64,000 nt of DNA, taken from positions 558,001 to 622,000 of the forward strand of contig NZ_JH993797.1 in assembly GCF_000316115.1 (NCBI RefSeq). The letters run 5' to 3'. The translations under genes and the position numbers were made by a program. Each line of letters begins with the position of its first letter. Position 1 is the first letter of the stretch. The notes under the pieces are model-generated. The model searched no databases. It was not told the origin of the DNA and saw nothing but the letters and a program-made list of their open reading frames with translations. Below are positions 1 to 8,295 of this stretch, one piece after another. This DNA comes from Leptolyngbya sp. PCC 7375 (GTDB taxonomy: Bacteria > Cyanobacteriota > Cyanobacteriia > Phormidesmidales > Phormidesmidaceae).

Positions 1-1935
1 CCTAAACGTGAGTGTCTCGGGATCAAATTTGGAGAGTCCTCGATTTGTGCTGATCCATAGATGGCCCTGATTATCTTCCAAAATGTCACGAATGGATGCA
101 CTGGGTAGACCCTCTTTCTCTCGATAACTGGTAAATGTGCCCTTGGCCGCATCAAACTGACTTAACCCGGCGGATGTGCCAATCCATAATGTACCTGTGG
201 CATCTTCGTGAATCGCATATACAGTATTGCTCGCCAGGCTGTTCTGAAGATCGTTTGGATTGTGCTGATAGCGAGTAAACTTTTTAGCCTGAGGGTCAAA
301 TCGAGTTAACCCTTTATGCCAGCTACCAAGCCATAGAATACCGGACGGGCTAATATGAATAACTCGCACATTATTATCACTCAGACTGTTGGCATCATTG
401 GGGTTGTGGCGGTAAGCGCGAAACGTTTCGGTACTCGGATCAAAATGATTAAGACCACCTGATCGAGTCCCCACCCAAATGCTGCCGTCACCGTCAACTT
501 GAATGGCTAGAACACTATCATCCGGATCGCTCAAGCTGTTGCCATCATTCGGATCATGCCGATAGGTCGTAAACCGGCCACTGGCCCGGTCCAAGCGATT
601 CAATCCTGTGTGGCCCACACCGCCCACCCAGAGATTACCCGCCGCATCTTCATCAATGGCTAGAAAATCTGTACCAGCCCCCAGGCTATGGGGGGTTGTA
701 GGTTCATGTAAATAATGGGTAAATTGCCCTGTCTGACGATCCAATTTTTCCAGCCCGATCTGAGTGGCCAACCATAGTGCACCGTCACCCGTTTCATGAA
801 TAGCCTGAATAGACGGATGGTTTAGTGCCTTAGGATTAGCGGGATCATGCTTGTAGTGGGTGAATTTGGCAGGAGTTGGGTTAAAGACACTCACCCCACA
901 ACACCAGCTCCCAACCCAGATTACGCCAGAGCGATCTTGATAAGTCGTGATCTTATCACTAGCACTAATAGTTGATGCATCCGACGGATTGTTTACCAAA
1001 TGGGTCCATTGCCCCCGCTCAGGCTCACGTCTAGCAAAACCGTGTCTACTATTTACCCACATAGTTCCTGTCCGATCGACTAGAATGCCTCTGAGTTCAG
1101 GATCAAGGACACCAGGAGCCGAATAAGGCTGGCGGGTGAATCGTTCTGTTTCTGGATCTAGGGTATAAAGTCCAGTTTTGGCAGCAAACCAAATCAGACC
1201 AGAGGCATCTTCATAAAAGTTCTGGTTATTGCCCCAGTCAGCGTTCAGGCTTTGCCCGGTCTTCGGATCGACTGGGAAACGGATAAACTGCCCCGTGATC
1301 GGATCCAAACGGTTGAGCCCCGAATGAAACGTGCTGACCCAAAGCTGCCCGATCCGATCCTCATGAATGCCGACAACTTTGTCACCACTAAGACTGGTGG
1401 GGTCATTGGGGTCATGCTGGTAGCGAGTGACCTTACCTGTCTTTGGATTAAAGCGGTTAAGACCGCCTCCCCAGGTACCAACCCACATAGTCCCAGCCCG
1501 ATCGTGATAGACACTGACAACATCATCACTACTTAAACTATTGGCATTGTCAGAGGCATAACGGTAATGAGTGAAGGTTTGGCGGGCGTGATCAAAGCGG
1601 TTAAGACCGCCTCCGAGAGTACCAACCCATAGAAAGCCCTCCTGGTCAAGGGTGAGCGTACTAACCAGATTGTGACTCAAACTGCTGGGGTCATCCACGT
1701 CATTGTTATAGACCACCGTGGTGCCGCCGTCGTAGCGAGTCAGCCCATCCCAATGGCCAAACCACATAAAGCCATGGTGATCTTGCACAATTGCCCGTAC
1801 TCGGTTGCCCGCCAGACCGTCCTCTTGGGATAAGTGATTAAACTTGATGTCATCAGGCCTGCGAGCATAGGAAGGTGATACCGCATTCAAAACAAACCCA
1901 AGGGTGGTGATTAAAACGGCAATCCTTCTCAACAT
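1..1935 (-). CDS. Secreted two-component-regulator beta-propeller protein (N-terminal part; runs off the left edge)
   Basis: An open frame reads without stops from an ATG at 1935 to the window edge, giving at least 645 residues. A hydrophobic signal peptide ending near SPSYA is followed by about a dozen repeats of roughly 45-60 residues with the pattern W(V/I/L)G(T/S)xxxGL(N/S)(R/K)FDP...F..Y.HDPND..SLS. This is the Reg_prop/two-component-regulator propeller signature, and two seven-bladed propellers are expected. In this family the periplasmic propellers are usually followed by a Y_Y_Y domain, a membrane helix and a histidine kinase, often with a receiver. Those parts would lie left of the window. 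Ligand unknown. The family call is firm; the C-terminal output domain is inferred. Confidence 0.85.
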   Translation of the reverse strand, partial: MLRRIAVLITTLGFVLNAVSPSYARRPDDIKFNHLSQEDGLAGNRVRAIVQDHHGFMWFGHWDGLTRYDGGTTVVYNNDVDDPSSLSHNLVSTLTLDQEGFLWVGTLGGGLNRFDHARQTFTHYRYASDNANSLSSDDVVSVYHDRAGTMWVGTWGGGLNRFNPKTGKVTRYQHDPNDPTSLSGDKVVGIHEDRIGQLWVSTFHSGLNRLDPITGQFIRFPVDPKTGQSLNADWGNNQNFYEDASGLIWFAAKTGLYTLDPETERFTRQPYSAPGVLDPELRGILVDRTGTMWVNSRHGFARREPERGQWTHLVNNPSDASTISASDKITTYQDRSGVIWVGSWCCGVSVFNPTPAKFTHYKHDPANPKALNHPSIQAIHETGDGALWLATQIGLEKLDRQTGQFTHYLHEPTTPHSLGAGTDFLAIDEDAAGNLWVGGVGHTGLNRLDRASGRFTTYRHDPNDGNSLSDPDDSVLAIQVDGDGSIWVGTRSGGLNHFDPSTETFRAYRHNPNDANSLSDNNVRVIHISPSGILWLGSWHKGLTRFDPQAKKFTRYQHNPNDLQNSLASNTVYAIHEDATGTLWIGTSAGLSQFDAAKGTFTSYREKEGLPSASIRDILEDNQGHLWISTNRGLSKFDPETLTFR

Positions 1936-2516
1936 AACGGGTGGCGCAATAGTATCGACATAACGCTTACCGACACTAACTTTTTCTAGATATTTCTCTA
2001 ATAAGCCCTCCTAATCATAACTTTACTGCTTTAACTTCAAAACCTCGACTACCTGAAAAATTAAATTTTTAAAGGAAAATACAAGATTCATGTATAGCTG
2101 GAGTTTGGGTTCTAGCTCAAATGACGCCTCAGTTGTCCGATCGAAGTCATGCACCCAAAGCTTTAGCAAGCATATTTTCCACGTTACAGCCGTCATCTAG
2201 ACGTCTTTATCTATTTATTTTTAGCCTCTATGCGATCGCACCCACCACCTAAGCGCAGATCATTACCAACAGAACTCTCTCCATATTAATGACATGGGCT
2301 CAGACTAATTCAAGCTTGACCGGAACCGATTGAATAGTTGTGGATATCTGTTGCCACTCCACCCTTAGCACGTTTAGGCTCCATGGCTATCAACACTGCA
2401 CCCTTGTTTCAAGTAAAATTAAAGCCCTCTTACCCAAACTAGAACAAGCGATGCCTCAGTTGGCTAACGACTCTCACATGAATCCTGCACACTTCTAAAC
2501 ACAATTTTTGGTATAC
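1936..2516. other. Non-coding stretch upstream of the propeller gene
   Basis: No convincing gene is seen here. It should hold the promoter of the leftward propeller gene. The right part may include unrecognisable 5' remains of the dead histidine kinase that follows. Confidence 0.4.
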
Positions 2517-2874
2517 GTGAGGCGTCTAATTAATCTACTTAGCAATGCCGTTAAAATCTCACCAGCAGGGGGTTTTGTCGCCTTAAGGTGATCATAAACA
2601 ACAGTCTGACAAGACATCTAACGAGACCGACGATGCGGAGACATCTAACTCCCGCAACATCTTATTAAAATTTCTTGTCATTAACCCAGGTATTAGTATT
2701 AAATCTGATTATATGCAAAAGCTATTCAAACCCGTTCTTCAAACTGATGACGCGCTTAATCGATAATAAACTAGAACAGGCTTGAAAATCGCTTTAATAA
2801 AACGCATTGCCGAGCTTCAGGGCGGTACAGGTAAAATTATTAGTAATATTAGAATAGGGGGCAGGTTTACCTGA
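2517..2874 (+). pseudogene. Histidine-kinase HATPase remnant
   Basis: Two blocks in different frames encode recognisable ATP-binding motifs of a cyanobacterial hybrid histidine kinase. From 2523 the reading RLINLLSNAVKISPAGG matches the N box. From 2683 the reading NPGISIKSDYMQKLFKP matches the G1/F boxes (normally DTGIGI...LFKPF). This continues through two consecutive TAA stops into TGLKIALIKRIAELQGGT, a decayed G2 box, and ends GGRFT. A frameshift between the blocks, the in-frame stops and the loss of the DTG and GLGL residues mean it cannot encode a working kinase. Confidence 0.8.
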
Positions 2875-2952
2875 GTAGTTGAGCAAACCAGTTAATTTAG
2901 GGCAACTTGCCATTACTATTGAGAAGCTTTTAAGCGAATAAACGAACGCTCT

Positions 2953-3999
2953 ATGAAACAGCCCGTTATTTTAGTGATTGATGATGAAGTTAGTCATTTT
3001 GACATTATCGAGGCCCTCTTCAATCGTCAGGATTATCAGCTTTATTATGCTGCCAGTGGAGAGGATGCCATTGTATCTCTAGATGCATTTAAGCCCGATC
3101 TAATTTTGCTCGATGTTCTCATGCCGGGTATTAGTGGTATCGAAGTGTGCCGTCGCATCAAGGCATCACCCCAATGGCAGAATGTTCCTATTATTGTAGT
3201 AACAATATTAGATACTAGAACAACAGTAACATCTTGTATCAACGCAGGTGCTGATGACTTTCTCACTAAACCGGTTGACTCGCTCAAGCTGCGCACTTGT
3301 GTGCACTCCATGCTTAAAATTAAACAAGGATATGACACAAACGAAACACTATCTCGCATCCAATCAAATACAATTAATCTTTTAGAAAGTACCCTCGATG
3401 ATTTGCGAGCCAGCTTAGCTTCTCAATTATCCCACCATGATCTGTGCGATCGGATTGAGCAATCGGCCCAACGTCTAGAAAATCTAACAGTCAAGTTTCA
3501 GGTTTATATGGAGTTAGAGCTTGCTGCTAGTCAACCAAGCTCTTTAGAATTTGAAGAAAAGCAAAGCTTGAGTATGGCTGTTGAACTAACAGCCCCTCTT
3601 GCACGCAGATATAACCGTAGTAATGACCTGATCTTGATAATTGAGGATGCCGAAATTGCACTATCGGCTCGATATCTATCAATTATTCTCAATGAGTTAC
3701 TCGATAATGCCCTAAAATTTTCTCCACCAGAAACACCTATCGAAGTTAGGAGTGAAGTGACAGAAGATTTTGTGACTTTATTCATCCGTGACTCAGGGCA
3801 AGGGATGACGGAAGAACAAATTGCTACCATTGATGACTCAATCCAGTTTGATCGGAAAGCTTATGGGCAAGAGCATACAGGGCTAGGATTGAAAATTGTC
3901 AAGAGAATTGTTGCCCTTGTTGGAGGACAGTTTGTAGTGAGAAGTAGTTATCAGCAGGGAACAATAGTAAGGCTGACACTACCCATTACAAGGAGTTAG
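2953..3999 (+). CDS. Response-regulator receiver fused to a HATPase domain
   Basis: This 348-residue protein has an N-terminal CheY-like receiver (about 5-122) with acidic pair D10-D11, phospho-acceptor D54 and K106. A helical linker (about 130-190) follows, then a C-terminal HATPase_c domain with N box LNELLDNALKFSP, G1 box DSGQGM and G2 box GLGLKIVKRIV. The arrangement is that of cyanobacterial receiver-first hybrid kinases. Where the H box should be, the sequence reads TLDDLRASL (147-155) in place of the usual xxHELRTPL, so the phosphorylatable histidine seems absent. H161/H162 lie nearby but out of context. No strong ribosome-binding site precedes the ATG. It directly follows the dead kinase. 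Partner unknown. Confidence 0.85.
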   Translation: MKQPVILVIDDEVSHFDIIEALFNRQDYQLYYAASGEDAIVSLDAFKPDLILLDVLMPGISGIEVCRRIKASPQWQNVPIIVVTILDTRTTVTSCINAGADDFLTKPVDSLKLRTCVHSMLKIKQGYDTNETLSRIQSNTINLLESTLDDLRASLASQLSHHDLCDRIEQSAQRLENLTVKFQVYMELELAASQPSSLEFEEKQSLSMAVELTAPLARRYNRSNDLILIIEDAEIALSARYLSIILNELLDNALKFSPPETPIEVRSEVTEDFVTLFIRDSGQGMTEEQIATIDDSIQFDRKAYGQEHTGLGLKIVKRIVALVGGQFVVRSSYQQGTIVRLTLPITRS

Positions 4000-4514
4000 C
4001 TCCCTTTGAATACGTAGTTTACCCTAATGAGCTATCAGATCTTGAGGTCCCTTCTATTCTCCCAATCCTGGACGTTCGACGGGCGCTCAGTCAAGTGGAG
4101 GATCCCAGACTCAAAGCCTTGAAAATTAGGGATTTAGGGATAGATGCTAAACAATCAAGCAGCTTGTTTATATCTTAGAAAAGATTGCTCTGACCTACTT
4201 ACCCTTTGTTTTATCTGCCAATGCTGCTGTGTATATTGCAGGCTCATCTTTACACAAATTGTCCTAAAGTATAACTGCATACATCATTCAATATTTAAAC
4301 CTTGTAATGTCTGAAGAATCAGGCTGTTAGATTATTTCAGGAGAAATTGATTTGTCTTGGCTTAAGTGCTTTAGGCCTTGTGGCGCAAGTGACATTAGAC
4401 AAATTGCTTGAAAAGCACAGGTTTATCATCAGCGCCAGTAACAGGTAGTACTCTTGGTGAAAGTCCTGAAAAGCTTCATTTACAAAGAGCCCACCATCAT
4501 TTGAGAGTACTCTT
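4000..4514. other. Intergenic stretch with possible coding debris
   Basis: There is no intact gene. An open reading from about 3990 to 4178, overlapping the 3' end of the kinase-like gene in another frame, has protein-like composition (for example LPILDVRRALSQVEDPRLKA) but no start codon and no recognised family. A second short open stretch lies at about 4340-4450. Both may be decayed coding DNA. Confidence 0.3.
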
Positions 4515-4868
4515 GTGGCAAGTATTCTGATTATTGAAGATGAACCTCATGCTGTTTCTTTTCTATCGAAAGGGTTGCAACAACTGGGGCATCGAACGTT
4601 AGCAGTGAATAATGAAGAGAGAGCCATACCTTTAGCTCTCTCTGACATGTTTGATCTGGTTTTGTTGGATTTAGTTCTGCCAGAGTTAGAGAGTGTATCA
4701 ATTCTTGGGGCAATACGTGCTCAGAATTTACAGGTCCCTGTGATAGTTGTGACAGCCTTATCTAGTGAAGAGGAACGGCTACGGGCTTTATTTTTAGGGG
4801 CTAATGAGTACCTTGCTAAACCCTTTAGCTTTGAGCGTCTAATGGGATATATTCACACATACGTGTAA
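4515..4868 (+). CDS. Stand-alone response-regulator receiver
   Basis: This 117-residue single-domain receiver starts at GTG. The acidic cluster ED (8-9), phospho-acceptor D52 in LVLLDLVLPE, a conserved T near VVTALSS and K in AKPFS give a complete CheY-like active site. It resembles the receiver half of OmpR-type regulators, and the frame stops exactly where a DNA-binding domain would begin. It is therefore either a diffusible single-domain regulator or an OmpR-type protein that lost its output domain. The GTG start lacks a clear ribosome-binding site, so start certainty is moderate. Confidence 0.75.
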   Translation: MASILIIEDEPHAVSFLSKGLQQLGHRTLAVNNEERAIPLALSDMFDLVLLDLVLPELESVSILGAIRAQNLQVPVIVVTALSSEEERLRALFLGANEYLAKPFSFERLMGYIHTYV

Positions 4869-4936
4869 GTAGCTATGCAGTATGAAGAGATATCTGGGAT
4901 TTACGCTCAACATCAGTACGAGATGTGAAGATCTCA

Positions 4937-5293
4937 CTAACATTCATTGATAACTTGCCACGCTTTCAACAATTTCACTACTTGATCATCCAAAACATCC
5001 TTTAGCTCACTGCCACGGATACCATATTTTTCATGCCTTGCCCAGTAACCATCAGTAGATTGGGCAGCTAATTCAATAGCAAAGGAGTTTAATTCTCCAT
5101 CAACATTTGCTTCTCCCGCTTGAAATGCATCGTAATTATAGAGATTTACCAGTAAACAGCCAGCTTTCTTTTGCCAAAGACGGTCACAGTAATTAAGCAC
5201 GGCTGAACTGGGTGGAAGCTCCTTCCAGCCCTTCTGTTCCAGCCATTCAGCTAGGTCCGAAAGGGTTGATGTTTTTGCTATCCGCGCTTGCAT
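4937..5293 (-). CDS. Conserved hypothetical protein, 118 aa
   Basis: This small soluble protein has no signal peptide or membrane segment and no family I can name. It is preceded by AAAGGAG five bases before the ATG, the best ribosome-binding site in this part of the window, which supports it as a real gene. The sequence mixes W, Y and acidic residues (SDLAEWLEQKGWKEL; DGYWARHEKYGIRG). It converges on the receiver gene to its left, with 68 bases between the stops. Confidence 0.6.
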   Translation of the reverse strand: MQARIAKTSTLSDLAEWLEQKGWKELPPSSAVLNYCDRLWQKKAGCLLVNLYNYDAFQAGEANVDGELNSFAIELAAQSTDGYWARHEKYGIRGSELKDVLDDQVVKLLKAWQVINEC

Positions 5294-5932
5294 TTGGCTC
5301 CTTTATGATTTCTTAAATGTCTTCGGAGTAGCGACACTTGATTTGTTCATCATAAAGTCAGAAAAAGAAAAAGATTTCTGACATAAGTAAAAAACAGCCA
5401 AGTGACGAATGCCACCCAGTAAAATGGTGTCCCAAGTATAGAACACGATTATATACTAGGCTGCGCTTTCTGGGGAGAAGTTATCTGAGAATTACAGGAC
5501 GGTTAACAATGACGGTGATTATCTGAATTGTGCGTGCAGGTTTACACTCAAGAAACCAGTCTCGTAGCACATACTTAGTAAGGTTAGTGGATTATTTCAA
5601 TAAGTTTGATAGATTACTGTTCTCTTTAATATTTCATACGGGCTATCCATGATTAGAGCTAAGGCATCGTTTTCTGTAAGCCTTATCCCGTAACGGAACT
5701 CAAATGTCTACTTAGATATAAAACAACAAAAATTGTTATAAAAACCAAAGAGGAATGTCTAAGCTGCCTGATTCGACCAGGTAAGGCGCTTGCGCTTAAA
5801 TAATCACCCCATTGCCCCATCACTCATCCACCCATCTACAGCCCCAACCTGGGTCCTTATTTTTTGCAGTTCCCTAAAGGTGTAAATTGTCTTCAAAAGG
5901 GCGAATGGTAGTCCCAGCTATTCGCCAGCCTC
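5294..5932. other. Intergenic stretch with a hairpin and one copy of a dispersed repeat
   Basis: No gene is supported. Position 5357-5382 is an inverted repeat (GTCAGAAA...TTTCTGAC, 10-base loop). Position 5782-5877 is one copy of a dispersed repeat whose second copy is at 15730-15826. The repeat ends about 56 bases from the 3' end of the tetR-like gene. Confidence 0.5.
5782..5877 (+). repeat. Dispersed 96-bp repeat, copy 1
   Basis: Begins TAAGGCGCTTGCGCTTAAAT and ends at CCCTAA. It matches 15730-15826 with roughly seven differences over 96-97 bases, including a one-base indel. It is intergenic and non-coding, near the 3' end of a gene. Confidence 0.85.
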
Positions 5933-6544
5933 TTATGGCTTGAGAATACTGACAATTGCCTGCTTATGCAATGCTGCCGCAAAAGCCTCATCCAAAGGTA
6001 AATGCTGTACTAACAGACGATAGTAGATCGGCCCATACAGAATATCCATCGCTAAATTTGGGTCTATGTCTGGGGCAAATTCACCGGACTCGATACCCTG
6101 GAGAATTATTTGTCGGGCAGCATTGCGTCGAGGCTTGAGAAAGCGATCGCAAAAACTTTCCAATGCCTCCGGATCACACTGCCCCTCAGCAATAATTTGT
6201 GCCACAATCCGACCCACATCACCACTCAGGATCTTGACCACCTGCTGCATCTGCAATGCTAAAGATGCCGACGCAGTATCCGTTTCAGGAAACGGCAGGC
6301 TCGCCTCCACCTGAGCTAAAAACGCATCCACAATCACCGCCGCCTTACTGGGCCACCAGCGATAAATTGTTGTTTTACCCACCCCAGCTTCACGGGCAAC
6401 AGCCTCAATAGAAACCTTGCGGACACTATATGTCTGCAGCAATTTCCAAGCTGCTGCCAGGATTGCTTGCTTCGACTCCAAGGAACGGGGCCGTCCAACC
6501 GGGGCCAACTGGTTGGATTTGGCGCTGCTTTTCTGACGTGGCAT
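5933..6544 (-). CDS. TetR/AcrR-family transcriptional regulator
   Basis: A 203-residue repressor-type protein. The N-terminal TetR helix-turn-helix spans about residues 24-70 (RKVSIEAVAREAGVGKTTIYRWWPSKAAVI). The all-helical C-terminal ligand/dimer domain includes QIIAEGQCDPEALESFCDRF, typical of AcrR-like proteins with a TetR_C_11/33-like domain. It is transcribed away from a short operon (6741-8203), and the space between holds near-identical palindromes, one inside the promoter. It probably represses both itself and that operon until a small, perhaps electrophilic or quinone-like, ligand binds. The ligand is inferred only from the oxidoreductase neighbour. Confidence 0.9.
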   Translation of the reverse strand: MPRQKSSAKSNQLAPVGRPRSLESKQAILAAAWKLLQTYSVRKVSIEAVAREAGVGKTTIYRWWPSKAAVIVDAFLAQVEASLPFPETDTASASLALQMQQVVKILSGDVGRIVAQIIAEGQCDPEALESFCDRFLKPRRNAARQIILQGIESGEFAPDIDPNLAMDILYGPIYYRLLVQHLPLDEAFAAALHKQAIVSILKP

Positions 6545-6584
6545 ACCATTTACCTCAAGCCTTTCAGGATTTTTTGATTATACA

Positions 6585-6678
6585 TACGATACGAATCGTA
6601 CAGAAATTTTAGCAAAAGGGGGTTGACAGTTCCGATACGGATCGTTTAGAAAATGCATATACGAAACGAAACGTTTTG
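6585..6678. promoter_or_regulatory. Putative TetR operators and rightward promoter
   Basis: Site 1 (6585-6600) is TACGAT-ACGA-ATCGTA. Site 2 (6633-6644) is CGAT-ACGG-ATCG. The two share CGATACGRATCG. A weaker relative, ACGAAACGAAACGT, follows at about 6661. A TTGACA -35 box (6623-6628), a 17-base gap and a TTAGAA -10-like box (6646-6651) place site 2 between the two promoter elements, the classic position for repression. Site 1 lies 40 bases upstream of the tetR start, where it could control tetR. Confidence 0.65.
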
Positions 6679-6740
6679 ATTCTAGATACGGTTTCAAGGG
6701 TTCATCTATTTGACGTTCTTGATGTTTGTTGGATAAGCCA

Positions 6741-6830
6741 ATGGTGAAACAAGAAGAACACGAAATTCTAAAAATTACCGCTGTGGCAGTGGCCCTATCT
6801 GCCTTCTTAGAGCTGATTGTTGTCTTTTAG
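6741..6830 (+). pseudogene. Short ORF (29 aa), probable gene remnant
   Basis: An ATG-started frame of 29 codons encodes a hydrophobic stretch (ITAVAVALSAFLELIVVF) 90 bases after the TetR-controlled promoter. It could be the start of a truncated membrane protein. Since the next reading frame (6978-7156) is clearly a deletion remnant, I read this as a second one. No ribosome-binding site is obvious, and it could be chance. Confidence 0.3.
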
Positions 6831-6977
6831 GACAGATTAAACGTTCAAAACCCACTGGGCAATCGTCCATGAGCATTTGACAACTGATAGTTAACGAAAT
6901 TATTTTTTGACAATTAACGATACGCTTCGGCTCGCTTTTTGGGGGAACACAATTCGATTGAACTTAGGAGATTAACC

Positions 6978-7156
6978 ATGACACAGCTAAATCGCACAAG
7001 GCCTCCTCACCAAAGGCTACAAAGTAATCCTCACCTCACGCTCCATTGACACGCCCAACAAGTCGCCAAGCAGATACGGCCATCTGGTTAGCCACCGAGG
7101 CTTCTGGGAAAGACAGTGGTAAGTTTTGGCGCGATCGCAACATAATTGAGTTTTAG
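6978..7156 (+). pseudogene. Short-chain dehydrogenase (SDR) remnant with internal deletions
   Basis: The start (ATG at 6978, preceded by TAGGAG) and the very end of an SDR gene are preserved and the middle is gone. After MTQLNRT the sequence picks up in another frame as LLTKGYKVILTSRSID, the beta2 region after the Rossmann glycine loop, which is missing. It then jumps to ADTAIWLATEASGKDSGKFWRDRNIIEF and a stop, matching the typical SDR/carbonyl-reductase C-terminus. The whole remnant is 179 bp, where about 700 bp is normal. It lies between the TetR-controlled promoter and the intact oxidoreductase gene. Confidence 0.8.
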
Positions 7157-7213
7157 AGACTTTGTATGCAACGTCTCTACATCCAAAAATTGCCCCCTAA
7201 AGGAGAATGTACA

Positions 7214-8203
7214 ATGAAAGCTGTTTGGTATGAAAAACCAGGTAATGCAACGGAGGTTCTAGAATATGGCGATATGGAAAAGCCAGCACCAGGTGCTGGA
7301 GACGTGCGAATCAAAGTGCATGTTTCCGGCATTAATCCCTCTGATACCAAGTTTCGCAGTGGTTGGATGGGGCTAAAACAGCCCTATCCCAAAACCATTC
7401 CCCACAATGATGGTGCAGGGGTGATTGATGCCGTAGGAGAGAATGTGTCACCTGAGCGCATCGGAGAACGGGTGTGGATCTACGAAGCCCAACGACACTC
7501 AGCATTTGGCACAGCTGCAGACTATGTAGTGGTGCCTGCCCATAAAGCAATGACTATGCCAGAGTCTCTGGACTTTGCAGCAGGCGCTAGCTTAGGTGTT
7601 CCAGCGATGACGGCACACTTTTCCGTGTTTAGTGATGGTCCCATTACTGACAAAACGGTGCTGGTGCATGGAGGAGCTGGTGCCGTTGGCATGTATGCCA
7701 TCCAACTAGCTAAATGGGGTGGCGCGAAGACAATCTTGGCGACAGTGAGCAGTGATGAGAAAGCAGCCGTTGCCAAACAGATGGGGGCTGATTATGTGAT
7801 TAATTATCGGCAGGAAGACGTGGTCGCCAAGGTGCGCGAGATTGCCGGAAAGTGGGGGTGCGATCGCATCGTCGATGTTGCCCTGGCTGCCAACATGGAC
7901 ATCAACGCCAAACTTGTTGCCCGCAACGGTGTGATTGCCACCTATGAGTCAGGCAATACAGCTAAAGTAGAGATTCCCTTTTATGAACTGCTCTACAAAA
8001 ATGCCACCCTACGTACAGTGCTGGTTTACGCCATGAGTGACGCAGCCCATGAGGCCGCTGCCCGAGACATTAATCAGGCTAGTCGCGATGGTGCCCTTCA
8101 ACATTTGATCGCAGCCCACTATCCCTTAAACGAAACCGCCGCTGCCCATGATGCCGTGGACAGCGGCAAACTCATCGGCAAAGTTGTTATTGATATCACT
8201 TAA
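7214..8203 (+). CDS. Zinc-independent MDR alcohol dehydrogenase / NADPH:quinone reductase-like protein
   Basis: A 329-residue medium-chain dehydrogenase/reductase. The start at 7214 (MKAVWYEKPG) is chosen over upstream in-frame codons because AAAGGAG precedes it and MKAVW is the usual N-terminus. The N-terminal GroES-like domain includes INPSDTKFRSGW. The NADP-binding Rossmann fold carries VHGGAGAVGMYAIQLAKW. The zinc-binding cysteines of true alcohol dehydrogenases are absent, so zeta-crystallin-type quinone reductase activity is most likely. It is the only intact gene left behind the TetR-operator promoter and may serve in detoxifying quinones or enals. Confidence 0.88.
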   Translation: MKAVWYEKPGNATEVLEYGDMEKPAPGAGDVRIKVHVSGINPSDTKFRSGWMGLKQPYPKTIPHNDGAGVIDAVGENVSPERIGERVWIYEAQRHSAFGTAADYVVVPAHKAMTMPESLDFAAGASLGVPAMTAHFSVFSDGPITDKTVLVHGGAGAVGMYAIQLAKWGGAKTILATVSSDEKAAVAKQMGADYVINYRQEDVVAKVREIAGKWGCDRIVDVALAANMDINAKLVARNGVIATYESGNTAKVEIPFYELLYKNATLRTVLVYAMSDAAHEAAARDINQASRDGALQHLIAAHYPLNETAAAHDAVDSGKLIGKVVIDIT

Positions 8204-8295
8204 CAGGATACACGGCCCAACTCATCAAGCCACCCGCAAGCAGCAGGTGGCGTCTGACTAAGATGGGAAATCATCCTGGCTGGTCGCTGATACAC

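Noticed and set aside
1252..1536. Forward ORF of 94 codons inside the propeller gene
   Set aside because: It is antisense to a strongly supported repetitive coding frame, and its openness follows from the repeat composition.
3990..4178. Possible small gene after the receiver-HATPase gene
   Set aside because: Protein-like composition but no start codon, no ribosome-binding site and overlap with the preceding gene; kept only as possible debris.
5341..5500. Leftward reading resembling the CHAT C-terminus (PFYWVAFV)
   Set aside because: Only a short tryptophan/tyrosine-rich coincidence with stops close upstream; no other CHAT motif.
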